Counted from the first letter of the stretch, positions 8,875 through 18,247 are shown. The stretch: DNA of 64,000 nt from Variovorax boronicumulans (GCF_029892485.1 NZ_JARXVG010000005.1:62001-126000), one strand, 5' to 3'. The notes: a model not told the origin generated them from the sequence alone. Program-made: numbers and translations.

Positions 8875-10141
8875 CGGAGACTCCTCGGTCAGGGCTCGTC
8901 CACACCGCGCGTTTGCCGCGACGGCGTATCAGAGCTTTGGGTAAAGCGACGACGGTGGCCGCCATCGTGATGGTCCAGAAAGCGATCGGGTACCAGATCG
9001 TTCCGGCGAAATAGCGCAGCAGGTCCTTGTCGTAGCGGCGGTCGATCCACAGGCTCACGAGCATCTGCAGGATGCAGGTCATGGCCAGCAGCGTCCCCTG
9101 CCAGTGCGGCAGCAGCGCCGAATGCCAGGGCGAGTCTTCCGGCAGGAAAGGCCGCGCAAGGCCGATCGCCAGCACCAGCGCCATGGCATAGGCCCAGACG
9201 ACGCTGACCATGTACTCGGCGAACACCAGCCACATGCGCCAGTGGTGCGGGCGCAGGATGCGCGGCGTGTAGCGCAGCATGGTCTGGATGCCGCCCACGG
9301 CCCAGCGCAGGCGCTGCTTCCAGAGGCCGCGCAAGGTCTCGGGCATCAGGATCCAGCACAGCGCGCGCGGCTCGAAGCGCAGCTTCCAGCCGGCCAGCTG
9401 GAGCTTCCAGCTCATGTCGATGTCCTCGGTGAGCACGTCGGGGCTCCAGAAGCCCACGTCGATCACCGCGCGGCGACGGAACATCGCGAGCACGCCCGAG
9501 ACGGTGAACAGCGTGCCCACCAGCTGCTGCGAGCGCTTGATGAGGCCGATGATCGAAGAGAACTCGCCCACCTGCATGCGGCCCAGCAGCGTGGTGCGGG
9601 TGCGGATGCGGGGGTTGCCGGTGACCGCGCCGATGCGCTCGGAGCTGAGCATCGGCTGCAGCATCCAGGCGATGGCATTCACGTCCACGAGCGCATCGCC
9701 GTCGATGCCCAGGATGTATTCGCCGCGCGCCAGCTGGCAGGCGGTGTTCAGGCCCACGGCCTTGCCCTGGTTGCTGGCGTTGTGGATCACGCGCAGGCGG
9801 GTGTATTCCGTCGTCATCGCGTCCAGCAGTTCGCCGGTGCCGTCGGTGCTGCCGTCGTTCACCGCGATCACCTCGTAGTGCGGGTAGCGCGTGCGCATCA
9901 GTTGCTCGATCACCTCGCGCAGGTGCGGCGCCTCGTTGAAGCAAGGCACCACCACCGTCACCAGCGGATGGAAGGGGAGCGTCTCGAGCGGATCGACGTC
10001 CGTATGGTTCCCGCGCTCGAACACCCAGGCATGCGAGAGGCCGCCGGCCATCCACACATAGGCCATGAAGAACGGGTAGTAGAAGACGAAGCCGAACAGC
10101 AGCGGCGGCAGGTTCTGCGAAAGGGCTTGGAGCGTGGTCAT
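8864..10141 (-). CDS. pgaC: PgaC, poly-beta-1,6-N-acetylglucosamine synthase (GT2)
   Basis: A 425-residue processive family 2 glycosyltransferase that polymerises UDP-GlcNAc into PNAG at the inner membrane. An N-terminal transmembrane helix (LLFGFVFYYPFF) precedes the GT2 core, which carries VPCFNEAPHL, VNDGSTDGTGEL, GIDGDALVD, LTEDIDMSWKL and the processive QRLRW motif. Three or four C-terminal helices follow (VWAYAMALVLAIGLA and others). The start at 10141 overlaps the pgaB stop by the ATGA quartet, which implies translational coupling. The frame is open much further upstream, but that part is antisense-like noise within pgaB. Confidence 0.96.
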   Translation of the reverse strand: MTTLQALSQNLPPLLFGFVFYYPFFMAYVWMAGGLSHAWVFERGNHTDVDPLETLPFHPLVTVVVPCFNEAPHLREVIEQLMRTRYPHYEVIAVNDGSTDGTGELLDAMTTEYTRLRVIHNASNQGKAVGLNTACQLARGEYILGIDGDALVDVNAIAWMLQPMLSSERIGAVTGNPRIRTRTTLLGRMQVGEFSSIIGLIKRSQQLVGTLFTVSGVLAMFRRRAVIDVGFWSPDVLTEDIDMSWKLQLAGWKLRFEPRALCWILMPETLRGLWKQRLRWAVGGIQTMLRYTPRILRPHHWRMWLVFAEYMVSVVWAYAMALVLAIGLARPFLPEDSPWHSALLPHWQGTLLAMTCILQMLVSLWIDRRYDKDLLRYFAGTIWYPIAFWTITMAATVVALPKALIRRRGKRAVWTSPDRGVSDAP

Positions 10142-12192
10142 GGCGAGCCGGTTCTTTCTGCCGTCGACGGAGACGGGATTTCCTGGCGCACGGGGCGCGA
10201 CAGCAGGGTTCGGACCGAGATGGCGCGGCGCACCACGTCCAGCGAGGGTTGGTTGTTCAGGAAGTCGTCGGGGTAGTAGCCCAGGTGCCGGATGCCCGCG
10301 CGCTGGAGCAGCGTCCACTGGCGCGCGAGCTCTTCGTCGGGCACCGGCTCGCCGGTGTGCCAGTCGCGCGCCTGCAGTTCGAACACGGTGCCGTCGAGGC
10401 CGCGCGGCGTGTCGGCTGCGCGGCGTGCCAGCCGTGCCAGCCATGCATCGCTCTCTGCCCGATTCTTGGCTTCGCGTTCCATGCGCGGCATGGCCATCAG
10501 GCCCACGTAGTCGTAGGCGGCGAGCGCGTTCTCGTAGTTCTGCGCGAACCACTGTTCCGCCGCGGGTTCGAGCACCGGGCGCGCGTAGAGGCTGCGCGCG
10601 GTCTCCAGGCCCGGGCGCCACACGCCGATGCGCGCCGCGAGTTCCTGCGTGAAGCCGGTGAGGTAGCGCGTCTTGGCCGTGGTCCAGCGCGCCATCAGGG
10701 CCGGATCGGCGCGGATGGCAGCCACGTCGGGCGGCAGGCCCCAGCTGGCATAGGTGGCCAGTGCGGCGGGGCTCGCGTCCTCGTCGTCGGAGAGCATCGC
10801 GTCGTCGTGGAACAGCAGGCCCTCGAAGAAGGCGTGGCGGCCCAGGTCTTCGTAGAGGTCGCCGACCAGCGTGCGCACCGCAGGGTCGAAGGGCGACAGC
10901 CGCTGGTAGCGGTCGGCCGGCACCGTGCCGTCCTGCGTGCGCACCGTGTGGGTGGCGAGCGGGTTGGAGCCCGGCAGGCGGAAGGCCATCACCGGCATCC
11001 AGGCGTAGACCTTCACGCCGGCGCGGCTGCGCAGTTGCCAGGCCGCGCGGCTGAACAGGTCGGCGCGCATCGGCAGGTGGCGGTTGGGAAAGTACAGCGC
11101 GTCGGCCACGCCGTCGCCGTCGGGATCGGCATAGGCCTGCAGGAACACCGAGCGTGGGCGCACCGCCGCCACGCGCTCCACCAGCGCCGAGAGGTTGCGC
11201 TCCTGCTGGGCCGGGTCGGGGTCGTAGACGTAGTCCAGGTCCACGTGCATCACGCGGTTGATCGGGCGCCCCTCGCCGCCCACGGGGCTGCGCAGGAGGC
11301 GCGCGTACTCGGGGGCCTCGTTGTCGTAGGCCGCGAGCGCGCGGCGGATGCGCGAGAGCGGCACGGCCGCGGTGTTCGGCCCGTCGTCCAGCGTGAGGGT
11401 GACGGGCATGCCGGCGCGCTCGGCGGCCTTGAGCACCGCGTCGTTGTACGCGCCGTAGGGCCACACCATCACGCGCACCCTGGCGCCGGTGCGGGCCTCG
11501 ATGATCTCGCGGCTGCGGCGCAGGTCGGCCTCGACGCGCCGGGCGTAGGCGCCGTCGTCCTCGTAGCGGCCGGTGGCCGCGTCGTAGCGGTGCGTGGACG
11601 CGGCGGGCAGCATGTTGCCCTGCGGGTTGGCCAGGATGCCGGTGTGCATCGCATCGCTGTGGCTCGCGAGTTCGACCAGGCCGGAGCGCGCCATCTCGGC
11701 CGCCTCGCTCCAGCGCAGGAACTCTTCACGCCGTGCGGGCTTGTCGCCCCAGTGCACCAGGCTGCCCTCGGGCACCTCGAGCCAGCTGCTCACCAGCGCC
11801 AGCACCGCCGGATAACGGTAGCGCTGCAGCAGCGGGAACACCTTGGTGTAGGCGCTCTTGTAGCCGTCGTCGAAGGTCAGCAGCACCGGTTTGGCGGGCA
11901 GCGGCGTGCGGCCCGCACGGGCGTCGACGATCTGCTGCAGGCTCACCGGGTGGTAGCCGCTGTACTGCAGCCAGGCGAACACTTCGGCGAGCGAGCGTTC
12001 GTCCACGGCGGTTTCGTCTGGCGAGGTCTCGAAGCTGGCGCGCACATTGGTGCGCACGTCGTGGAAGGACAGCACGCGAAAGCTCACGCCGTCGTCCGGG
12101 TCGGCAGGCGGCAGCGGTTGCGCGAGCGCCGGCAGCGCGAGCGCCACCAGCAGCCAGAGCATGGCTGCGCGCAAAAAGGAGAGGGGATTCAT
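10138..12192 (-). CDS. pgaB: PgaB, poly-beta-1,6-N-acetylglucosamine N-deacetylase
   Basis: A 684-residue two-domain periplasmic protein. A signal peptide (residues 1-24, ending ALA-Q) leads into a polysaccharide deacetylase domain with VLSFHDV, TFDDGYKSAY near 107 and SHSDAMH, which hold the expected metal ligands. The C-terminal glycosidase-like domain starts near residue 310 with MHVDLDYVYDPDP and continues through LLFHDDAML. PgaB partially deacetylates PNAG, which is required for export through PgaA. Unlike the E. coli lipoprotein, I see no lipobox cysteine, so it may be soluble in the periplasm. It starts 8 bp after the pgaA stop. Confidence 0.95.
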   Translation of the reverse strand: MNPLSFLRAAMLWLLVALALPALAQPLPPADPDDGVSFRVLSFHDVRTNVRASFETSPDETAVDERSLAEVFAWLQYSGYHPVSLQQIVDARAGRTPLPAKPVLLTFDDGYKSAYTKVFPLLQRYRYPAVLALVSSWLEVPEGSLVHWGDKPARREEFLRWSEAAEMARSGLVELASHSDAMHTGILANPQGNMLPAASTHRYDAATGRYEDDGAYARRVEADLRRSREIIEARTGARVRVMVWPYGAYNDAVLKAAERAGMPVTLTLDDGPNTAAVPLSRIRRALAAYDNEAPEYARLLRSPVGGEGRPINRVMHVDLDYVYDPDPAQQERNLSALVERVAAVRPRSVFLQAYADPDGDGVADALYFPNRHLPMRADLFSRAAWQLRSRAGVKVYAWMPVMAFRLPGSNPLATHTVRTQDGTVPADRYQRLSPFDPAVRTLVGDLYEDLGRHAFFEGLLFHDDAMLSDDEDASPAALATYASWGLPPDVAAIRADPALMARWTTAKTRYLTGFTQELAARIGVWRPGLETARSLYARPVLEPAAEQWFAQNYENALAAYDYVGLMAMPRMEREAKNRAESDAWLARLARRAADTPRGLDGTVFELQARDWHTGEPVPDEELARQWTLLQRAGIRHLGYYPDDFLNNQPSLDVVRRAISVRTLLSRPVRQEIPSPSTAERTGSP

Positions 12193-12200
12193 CGGCAGCT

Positions 12201-14837
12201 TCACGGCAGGGGCATCGAAAGGTTCAGGAAGACGCCGCGCTGTCGTTCGCGCACGCCGTCGTAGGGATGGCTGGAAATGCTCACGCCGTAGCGCAGCGTC
12301 ATGCGCGGGCCGAGGTCCCAGCGGTGCTCGTAGCGCACGCTCCAGAGCGGGCCGGTGCCGAAGCCCGCCTGCCGGTAGCCGCCGCCGCTGACTTCGACCG
12401 CCTGGAAGAACTGGCGCTCGTCGCTCTTCCAGTTGAGCCATTGCGCGCGCACCGCAAGCTGCGCGCTCGCATCGCTGGACGGGCTGAAGTACGCAACGTC
12501 CTGCGCGCGGCCGCGGCTGGCATCGACGCCCAGCTTCGTCTCGAGCTGGAAGCGCGGCGTGCTGATCCAGCGCTCCCGCCAGCTGAAGTCCACGCCGTTG
12601 CGCAGGTTGCCGTCGCTGAAGTCCAGCTGCTTCCAACCGAGGTCGAAGCGGCGCGATTCGTTCACCACGTAGCCCACGCTGGCACCGGCCTCGCGCGCGC
12701 CGACGCCCGTGACCTTCGCCTTCCACGGCAGTTCCTTGCTGTCGCCGTCGTAGGTGGCCGACAGGCGCCATGCATCGCCCGCGCGGTAGTCCACGCGGCC
12801 GGCGACGCTGGTGCGGTAGGGGCCGCCGTTGCCGCGCTGCACCTGGCCTTCGGCCAGCCAGCGGCCCTGCTCCCAGCGCAGGCCCAGGCCTGCGCGTGCG
12901 CGGTTCGCATCGCCGATGGACGTGTCGCCATGGCCCAGGGACTGGTCGTAGAAGACGCGCCACTGGTCGTCGATGAGCCCCGAGCTGAGCCGGCTGTCGA
13001 CGCGCCATTCGCGGTTCGCGAGGGCGCCGCCGCCGGTCGATGCGCCGGCTTCGACCTCCAGTTGCGGGCCGGTGATGGCGCGGCGCTTGCGCGCGAGGTT
13101 GCGCACCTCGGCGTCGTCGCCCGCATCGGCCTCCAGCGATTCGGCGCGCCGGCGGGCTTCGGCGAATTCGCCGGCGTCCATCAGGGCTTCGACATGGCCG
13201 GCGCGCGCGCTGATGTCGAAGGGCGCGTCGGCGGCCTGCGCCTCGAAGCGCGCGACGGCGGCCTCGGGGTGTTCGCGCAGCCGTTCGGTGACCCCGGCGC
13301 CGTAGGCGTAGCCGGCGTTCAGCGGGGCTTCGCCGGTCAGCGTCGTGAAGCGTTGCTGGGCGAGCGTGGGGTTGTCGCTGTAGAGCGCCAGCAGGCCGCG
13401 CATGCCGTTCACGTCGGTGTACTGGCTGTTGGGCCGCCGGGTTTCCGGCGCGAGCCGCAGGTAGGCGGGCGTGGCTTCCTCGATGCGCTCGAGCAGTGCC
13501 TCGGCTTCTTCGAAGCGGCCGGTGTCCTGGTAGGCGTAGACCAGCCCGAAATGGCTTTCGGCGGGCATCTGCAGCGCGGGGCCGGCCTTGGCGATGGCGG
13601 CTTCATACAGCGGCACCGCATCGACCGAGCGGCGCTCCTGCGCGAAGGCGCGGGCGGCGGCCGCAAGGCCGTAGGACGGCAGTTCGATGCCGGCGGCGTT
13701 CAGCGTGCCGTAGAGCGCGATGGCGTCGGCGGGACGGCCGCGTTCGACCAGCGCGAGCAGGCGATCGGACTGCAGGCGAACGCGCACCGCGTGCCATTCC
13801 GGCGCGTCGGCGGGCGGGGCGGCGGCGGCCGCCGCATCGAGCCGGCTCAGCGCGGCCTCCTGGTCGGCCAGCACGCGGTCCAGGGCGACCACGCGTGCGG
13901 GGCCCAGCCGTTCGTCGCGCTCCTTGATGGCCCAGCGCAGCCGCTGTCCCAGCGCCTGCTGTTGCAGCGTGGCCAGCGCCAGGGCTGAAAAGCTGCCCGG
14001 TTTCGCGCGCTCGGCCGCTTCGGCGTCTTCGTACGCGGACGATTCGGCGCCGCTGTCGGCCAGCAGGAAGTCGGTCTCCCGGCGCAGGTCGGGCCGATCG
14101 GGCCTGAGCACGCTGGCTTCCGAGTAGGCGGACATCGCCTGCAGCGTGTCGCCGCCCGCCCGTGCCACGGCCCCTCGCAGTTCCAGCAGCGCGACGCGGT
14201 CGGCCAGTTCGGTCGGCATGGGCTGCGCGAGTTCGCGGTACAGCGCCTGTGCGCCGGCGATGTCGCCGCTGTCCAGGCGCCAGAAGGCTTCATGGATGCG
14301 GGGCTCGCGCGCTGTGGGCTGCCGGGCGCGCCACGTGGCCACGGTTTCGCCCTGCAATGCGAGATCCTGGGTCCGTCGCGCCGCAATGGCGAGCGGACCC
14401 AGTGCGTAGTCACGCAACTGGCCAGGCGGGAACTGCCTGCCCAGCGCCACGGCCTCGGCGAACCGGCCGTCGCCAGCCGCGATGGCGATGGCATCGGAGG
14501 CCAGGCGCCGCCGTGCGGCGTCGTCCAGCGCGCCCGGCGGGAGGGCGAGCCAGTCCTTGAGCTGCTGCAGCGCCTGCGCGGACGTGATGCGTCCGGCGCG
14601 CCGCTCGACGATCAATGCGTCGTGCTGCCGCGGGTCGTAGCCCACCGCACTGCGCTCGGCGGCGGGCGGAGTCGCGACGGCGGATTGCGCATGCGCCTGG
14701 GACACGCCCAGGGCCAGCACGCAAACGATCGGCGGCAAGCCTCGCGCAATGCAGGCGAGGTGTAGCGACAACGAACGGACAAGCGCGGTTTTGCGCCCAG
14801 CCGTGACCGTGCCCCCATCTTTTTGGTGGATTGACAC
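12201..14837 (-). CDS. pgaA: PgaA, outer-membrane PNAG export porin
   Basis: A protein of 878 residues (from the GTG start) with an alpha-helical TPR superhelix in the N-terminal two thirds, which binds deacetylated polymer in the periplasm, and a C-terminal beta-barrel (about residues 590-878). The barrel has alternating strands such as WRLSATYDGDSKELPW and ends in the typical LSMPLP. A signal peptide ends at QAHAQ. No in-frame ATG precedes it. A TTG at 14900 has no ribosome site, while the GTG at 14837 has GGGAG four bases upstream, so I chose GTG. It is the first gene of pgaABCD and is divergent from the creatininase-like gene. Confidence 0.9.
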   Translation of the reverse strand: MSIHQKDGGTVTAGRKTALVRSLSLHLACIARGLPPIVCVLALGVSQAHAQSAVATPPAAERSAVGYDPRQHDALIVERRAGRITSAQALQQLKDWLALPPGALDDAARRRLASDAIAIAAGDGRFAEAVALGRQFPPGQLRDYALGPLAIAARRTQDLALQGETVATWRARQPTAREPRIHEAFWRLDSGDIAGAQALYRELAQPMPTELADRVALLELRGAVARAGGDTLQAMSAYSEASVLRPDRPDLRRETDFLLADSGAESSAYEDAEAAERAKPGSFSALALATLQQQALGQRLRWAIKERDERLGPARVVALDRVLADQEAALSRLDAAAAAAPPADAPEWHAVRVRLQSDRLLALVERGRPADAIALYGTLNAAGIELPSYGLAAAARAFAQERRSVDAVPLYEAAIAKAGPALQMPAESHFGLVYAYQDTGRFEEAEALLERIEEATPAYLRLAPETRRPNSQYTDVNGMRGLLALYSDNPTLAQQRFTTLTGEAPLNAGYAYGAGVTERLREHPEAAVARFEAQAADAPFDISARAGHVEALMDAGEFAEARRRAESLEADAGDDAEVRNLARKRRAITGPQLEVEAGASTGGGALANREWRVDSRLSSGLIDDQWRVFYDQSLGHGDTSIGDANRARAGLGLRWEQGRWLAEGQVQRGNGGPYRTSVAGRVDYRAGDAWRLSATYDGDSKELPWKAKVTGVGAREAGASVGYVVNESRRFDLGWKQLDFSDGNLRNGVDFSWRERWISTPRFQLETKLGVDASRGRAQDVAYFSPSSDASAQLAVRAQWLNWKSDERQFFQAVEVSGGGYRQAGFGTGPLWSVRYEHRWDLGPRMTLRYGVSISSHPYDGVRERQRGVFLNLSMPLP

Positions 14838-14843
14838 TCTGCT

Positions 14844-14888
14844 CCCTGTGACTTCACCCCCTGCGCAGCCTCTTGTGCCATCACAGGG
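14844..14888 (-). promoter_or_regulatory. Leader stem-loop overlapping the pgaA ribosome binding site
   Basis: CCCTGTGA and TCACAGGG (read on the minus strand) pair perfectly across a 29-base loop. The 3' arm contributes the GGG of the GGGAG ribosome site used by the GTG start of pgaA, so folding would hide part of the site. The arrangement suggests translational control of the operon. This is inference from sequence only. Confidence 0.45.
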
Positions 14889-15028
14889 GAAACTCTTCAA
14901 ACCGCTGGAAACGCGGCCGAAAAGTACTTAAAAAACGACTCTAGTTGAAGCAGCTAACAAATAGTGAACATTCGTTAAAGCAAAGTCTGAAATGTGAACT
15001 AAAGCTCGGTTTGGCCTTTGGCTTCCAG

Positions 15029-15052
15029 CAAGTTGTATGCGGGTGCAACTTG
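15029..15052. promoter_or_regulatory. Inverted repeat upstream of the creatininase-family gene
   Basis: CAAGTTG-N10-CAACTTG is a perfect 7-bp dyad 34 bp upstream of the creatininase start, in the 248 bp between it and pgaA. The spacing suits a dimeric repressor. No cognate regulator is evident. Confidence 0.4.
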
Positions 15053-15085
15053 GGCAGGGCAAGGCGCCGGCCTAAGATCGCCCGG

Positions 15086-15913
15086 ATGAACGTACTACCG
15101 GTCCCCTTGCCCCGCTTCTGGTCCCAGCTCACCACGCGCGACTTCGCGGCGCTCGATGCGGCGGCCACCGTCGCGGTGCTGCCGCTGGGCGCCACCGAGC
15201 AGCATGGTCCGCACCTGCCGCTGGGCGTGGACACGGTGCTGGCCGACGGCATCGTGGCCGCGTCGCTGCCGCTGCTGGCTGCGGATCTGCCGGTGCTGTT
15301 CCTGCCGACCCAGCAGATCGGCCTGAGCCCGGAACATGCCCGTTTTGCGGGCACGCTCACGCTGTCGGCCGAGACCCTGATCCGCATGTGGAACGAAATC
15401 GGGGCGGGCGTGGCGCGCGCCGGGGTGAAGAAGCTGGTGCTCTTCAACGCGCACGGCGGCCATGTGGGCGCGATGGACATCGTGGCGCGCGAGCTGCGTG
15501 CGGCGCACGGGCTCATCGTCTACAGCGTGAGTTGGTTCAACCTGCCGCTGGGCGATGCGGGTGCGCAGTTCAGCGCGCAGGAGCACCGCTTCGGCGTGCA
15601 CGCGGGCGAGATCGAGACCTCGATGATGCTGGCGCTGACGCCCGAGCGCGTGCGCATGGGCGAGGCGAAGGATTTCCGCTCGACCTCCGAGCAGCGCGCG
15701 GCCGACTACGAGATCCTGGGCAACGGCAAGAGCGCCAAGCTCGGCTGGGCGATGGAGGACTACAACGCGGAGGGTGCGGCCGGCAATGCAGCCGCGGCGA
15801 CGGCGGCGAAGGGGCAGACGGTGATCGATGCGGCTGCGCAGCAACTGGCGCTGTTGCTGGTCGAGGTGTCGCGCCTGCCGCTGGCCACGGCCAACACCCA
15901 GCCGCTGCCCTGA
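15086..15913 (+). CDS. Creatininase family protein (amidohydrolase)
   Basis: A 275-residue member of the creatininase/creatinine amidohydrolase superfamily. Metal-binding motifs are visible: GATEQHGPHLPLGVDT near residues 34-49, NAHGGHVG near 119-126 and HAGEIETSMM near 172. Members hydrolyse cyclic or linear amides such as creatinine or formamide-type intermediates using two metal ions in the cytoplasm. The start at 15086 (MNVLPV) is preferred over a longer open frame whose first 47 residues are composition-poor. The gene stands alone, and its stop lies 6 bp from the stop of the convergent dehydratase operon. The substrate is not predictable. Confidence 0.87.
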   Translation: MNVLPVPLPRFWSQLTTRDFAALDAAATVAVLPLGATEQHGPHLPLGVDTVLADGIVAASLPLLAADLPVLFLPTQQIGLSPEHARFAGTLTLSAETLIRMWNEIGAGVARAGVKKLVLFNAHGGHVGAMDIVARELRAAHGLIVYSVSWFNLPLGDAGAQFSAQEHRFGVHAGEIETSMMLALTPERVRMGEAKDFRSTSEQRAADYEILGNGKSAKLGWAMEDYNAEGAAGNAAAATAAKGQTVIDAAAQQLALLLVEVSRLPLATANTQPLP

Positions 15914-15919
15914 TCCGCT

Positions 15920-16891
15920 TCAGGCAGCGCTGCGCGCGAGCACCCCGGCGAACATGTCCGAATCGACATTGCCGCCGCTCACGCTGATGCCCACCGTCTT
16001 GCCGCGCCAGCGCGCCTGCTGCTGAAGCGCGCCCGCCAATGCGGCGGCACCGGCGCCTTCGGCCACGTTGTGCGTGTCGGAAAAGAGGATGCGCATGGCT
16101 TCGCCCACTTCGTCGTCGGTGACGGCGATCACGTCGTCGGCTTCGCGCAGGATCACCTCGACCGATTCGGGCACCGGCACACGGCAGGCCATGCCGTCGG
16201 CCAGCCGCGTGCTGACCGGTGACTCGACCGGCTTGCCCGCGCGGAAGGAATCGCGGTACGCGGTGGCGTGTGCCGACACCACGCCGATGATCTTTGTAGC
16301 CACGCTGCAATGCGCCCGCGCCACGGCCGCGCCGGCAAAGCCCGAGCCCAGGCCGATGGGCACGAACAGCACGTCGGGCGGCGCGTCCTTGAACGCGCTG
16401 AAGAATTCGACATACGCGGTCGACACGCCGCGCACCAGCTCGCGATGGAACGACGGCACGCGGTGCAGCGCGTCACGCTCCGCCAGCAGGGCCGCGTGTT
16501 CCGATGCCGCCTGGAAGTCGTCGCCATGCTCGACCAGCGTGACGCCGAGCGCGCGCATCGCGGCGTTCTTCTCCTGCGAATTGCCGTGCGGCACCACGAT
16601 GGTCGCGCCCAGCCCGTGCCGCCGCGCCGCGAAGCCGAGCGACTGGCCGTGGTTGCCGCGCGTTGCGCTGATCACGTGGCGCACCTCGGGCTCTTCGCGC
16701 GCGAGGGTCTCGAAGTACGTCAGGCCGCCGCGGATCTTGAAGGCGCCGACCGGCGTGTGGTTCTCGTGCTTGGCCCAGAGCGTCGCGCCCAGGCGCTGCG
16801 ACAGCAGCGGCCAGGTGTATTGCGGGGTGGGCGGCATGGCCGCGTGCACGGTGCGCTGCGCGGCTTCGATCTCTTCGCGGGTGAATCGCAT
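15920..16891 (-). CDS. Threonine/serine dehydratase-like PLP enzyme
   Basis: A 323-residue fold-type II PLP enzyme. The Schiff-base lysine lies in GAFKIRGG near residue 52, the substrate loop is SATRGNHGQ near 80, and the PLP-phosphate glycine loop is IGLGSGFAG. It lacks the C-terminal ACT regulatory domain, so it resembles catabolic threonine dehydratase or serine/hydroxy-amino-acid dehydratases, which deaminate L-Thr or L-Ser to 2-oxo acids. It is the last gene of a nine-gene minus-strand operon, 7 bp after a LysE-type exporter gene, which suggests a role in disposing of an amino acid or analogue. Confidence 0.88.
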   Translation of the reverse strand: MRFTREEIEAAQRTVHAAMPPTPQYTWPLLSQRLGATLWAKHENHTPVGAFKIRGGLTYFETLAREEPEVRHVISATRGNHGQSLGFAARRHGLGATIVVPHGNSQEKNAAMRALGVTLVEHGDDFQAASEHAALLAERDALHRVPSFHRELVRGVSTAYVEFFSAFKDAPPDVLFVPIGLGSGFAGAAVARAHCSVATKIIGVVSAHATAYRDSFRAGKPVESPVSTRLADGMACRVPVPESVEVILREADDVIAVTDDEVGEAMRILFSDTHNVAEGAGAAALAGALQQQARWRGKTVGISVSGGNVDSDMFAGVLARSAA

Positions 16892-16898
16892 GGGCGGC

Positions 16899-17531
16899 TT
16901 ACTTTCTTTCGGTCAGGGCGACCCGCACGGCGAGCGCGGCCAGCACGCTGCCCATCACATAGCGCTGCGCGCGCAGCCAGCCGGCGCTTTGCGACAGCGC
17001 TGCGGTGATGCTCGCGGCGCCGAAGATCATCACGGTGTTGACCACCGCGCTGCTCGCCATCTGTGCCATGCCCAGCTGCATGCTCTGCAGCAACACAGAG
17101 CCGCGTTCGGGATGGATGAACTGCGGAAAGAACGACAGGTAGAACATCGCCACCTTCGGGTTCAGCAGGTTCGTGAGAAAGCCCATGCGGAAGAGCTTGG
17201 CCGGCGGATCGGCCGGCAGCGCGCGCGCCTCGAAGGGCGCGTTGCCGCCGGGGCGCACCGCCTGCCACGCGAGCCAGAGCAGGTAGGCCGCACCCGCGAT
17301 GCGGATCGCATCGAATGCGAGCGGCACCGCCAGCAGCAGCGCGGTGAGCCCGAGCGCGGCGGCGAAGAGGTGCACCAGGAACGCCATCAGCACGCCGCCC
17401 AGCGAGATCATTCCCGCACGGCGGCCCTGGATCAGGGTGCGCGAGACGCAATAGATCATGTTCGGCCCCGGCGTGAGCGCCAGCAGCAGCGATGCGAGGG
17501 CGAACCAGGCGATTTCGGTGAGGCTCAACAT
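16899..17531 (-). CDS. LysE/RhtB family amino-acid exporter (third in operon)
   Basis: A 210-residue membrane protein with the family signature LALTPGPNMIYCVSRTLIQG at residues 18-37 and about six hydrophobic segments. LysE/RhtB proteins export amino acids or derivatives by proton exchange at the inner membrane. It sits 2 bp after the VOC gene and 7 bp before the dehydratase, so it is clearly co-transcribed. This is one of three LysE-type genes in the same operon. The substrate cannot be assigned. Confidence 0.93.
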   Translation of the reverse strand: MLSLTEIAWFALASLLLALTPGPNMIYCVSRTLIQGRRAGMISLGGVLMAFLVHLFAAALGLTALLLAVPLAFDAIRIAGAAYLLWLAWQAVRPGGNAPFEARALPADPPAKLFRMGFLTNLLNPKVAMFYLSFFPQFIHPERGSVLLQSMQLGMAQMASSAVVNTVMIFGAASITAALSQSAGWLRAQRYVMGSVLAALAVRVALTERK

Positions 17532-17533
17532 GG

Positions 17534-18226
17534 TCAGAGTCCTTTGGATTCGAGCGTGACGGGGCCGCGTGGCGTGTCAAACACCGCAACGAGGTTGGGC
17601 GGGCCCGCATTCACCTTCAGCGCGCCCATGCCGATGGCCGAGAGCGCGGCGGCGAGCGCGGGCCCACGCGGATGCGCCACATGCAGCGAGCGCAGCGCCA
17701 GGCCCGAGGCGGGCATGGCATGGGTCGGGTGCACCGGCCCCCACTGGATCAGCGTCGGCAGCGCGCCATAGAAGAGCCGCTGGCCGTCATCGCGCACCGC
17801 GATCTGCCATTCGAGCCGGCCGGCCGGCGTGTCGCGCGAGGCTTCGAGCAACTGGCCGCGGTCGATGTGCGCATGCTCTTCGTGGGCCAGCGCGCGGATT
17901 GCGGCGGCGGCATCGGGCACGCGCGCCACGAAGTGGATGAGCCGCGGACCGTGCTGCGCCAGACCCGCCTGCAGCGCCGCATCGTCCAGGTCGAACCAGC
18001 GGCGCGTGCCGGGCCGCGACGGCTCCTTGCCGGGCTCGATGGCGATGATTTCCGCGTAGGCCCGCGGGAACGCATCGCTGGCCACATTCAGCAGCCGGTT
18101 GTGCGTGCCCATCAGCGGATGCGCGCCGCCCGGCCCGGGCGTGACGCCGAGGGTTTCTTCGCACCAGGCCACGCCTTCGGCCAGCGAGGCGGCGGCGATC
18201 ACCAGGTGGTCGAGTTCGGCGTGCAT
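17534..18226 (-). CDS. VOC family protein (glyoxalase-like domain)
   Basis: A 230-residue cytoplasmic protein starting with LDHLVIAAASLAEGVAWCEE, the first beta-alpha unit of the glyoxalase-like VOC fold. GTHNRLLNV follows near residue 42, the usual position of the second metal-ligand strand. A second VOC-like half (LRSLHVAHPRGPALAAAL) lies near 180-200. VOC proteins include lyases, dioxygenases and antibiotic-binding proteins, so no reaction is assigned. Together with the GST and PhzF neighbours it suggests conjugation or detoxification of a reactive metabolite. Confidence 0.8.
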   Translation of the reverse strand: MHAELDHLVIAAASLAEGVAWCEETLGVTPGPGGAHPLMGTHNRLLNVASDAFPRAYAEIIAIEPGKEPSRPGTRRWFDLDDAALQAGLAQHGPRLIHFVARVPDAAAAIRALAHEEHAHIDRGQLLEASRDTPAGRLEWQIAVRDDGQRLFYGALPTLIQWGPVHPTHAMPASGLALRSLHVAHPRGPALAAALSAIGMGALKVNAGPPNLVAVFDTPRGPVTLESKGL

Positions 18227-18247
18227 GTCGGATTGCCTCTCGGGCTC

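Noticed and set aside
11733..13988. A 751-codon plus-strand open frame opposite pgaA and pgaB
   Set aside because: It lies entirely antisense to two well-supported genes with strong family motifs, and it has no recognisable domain or ribosome site.
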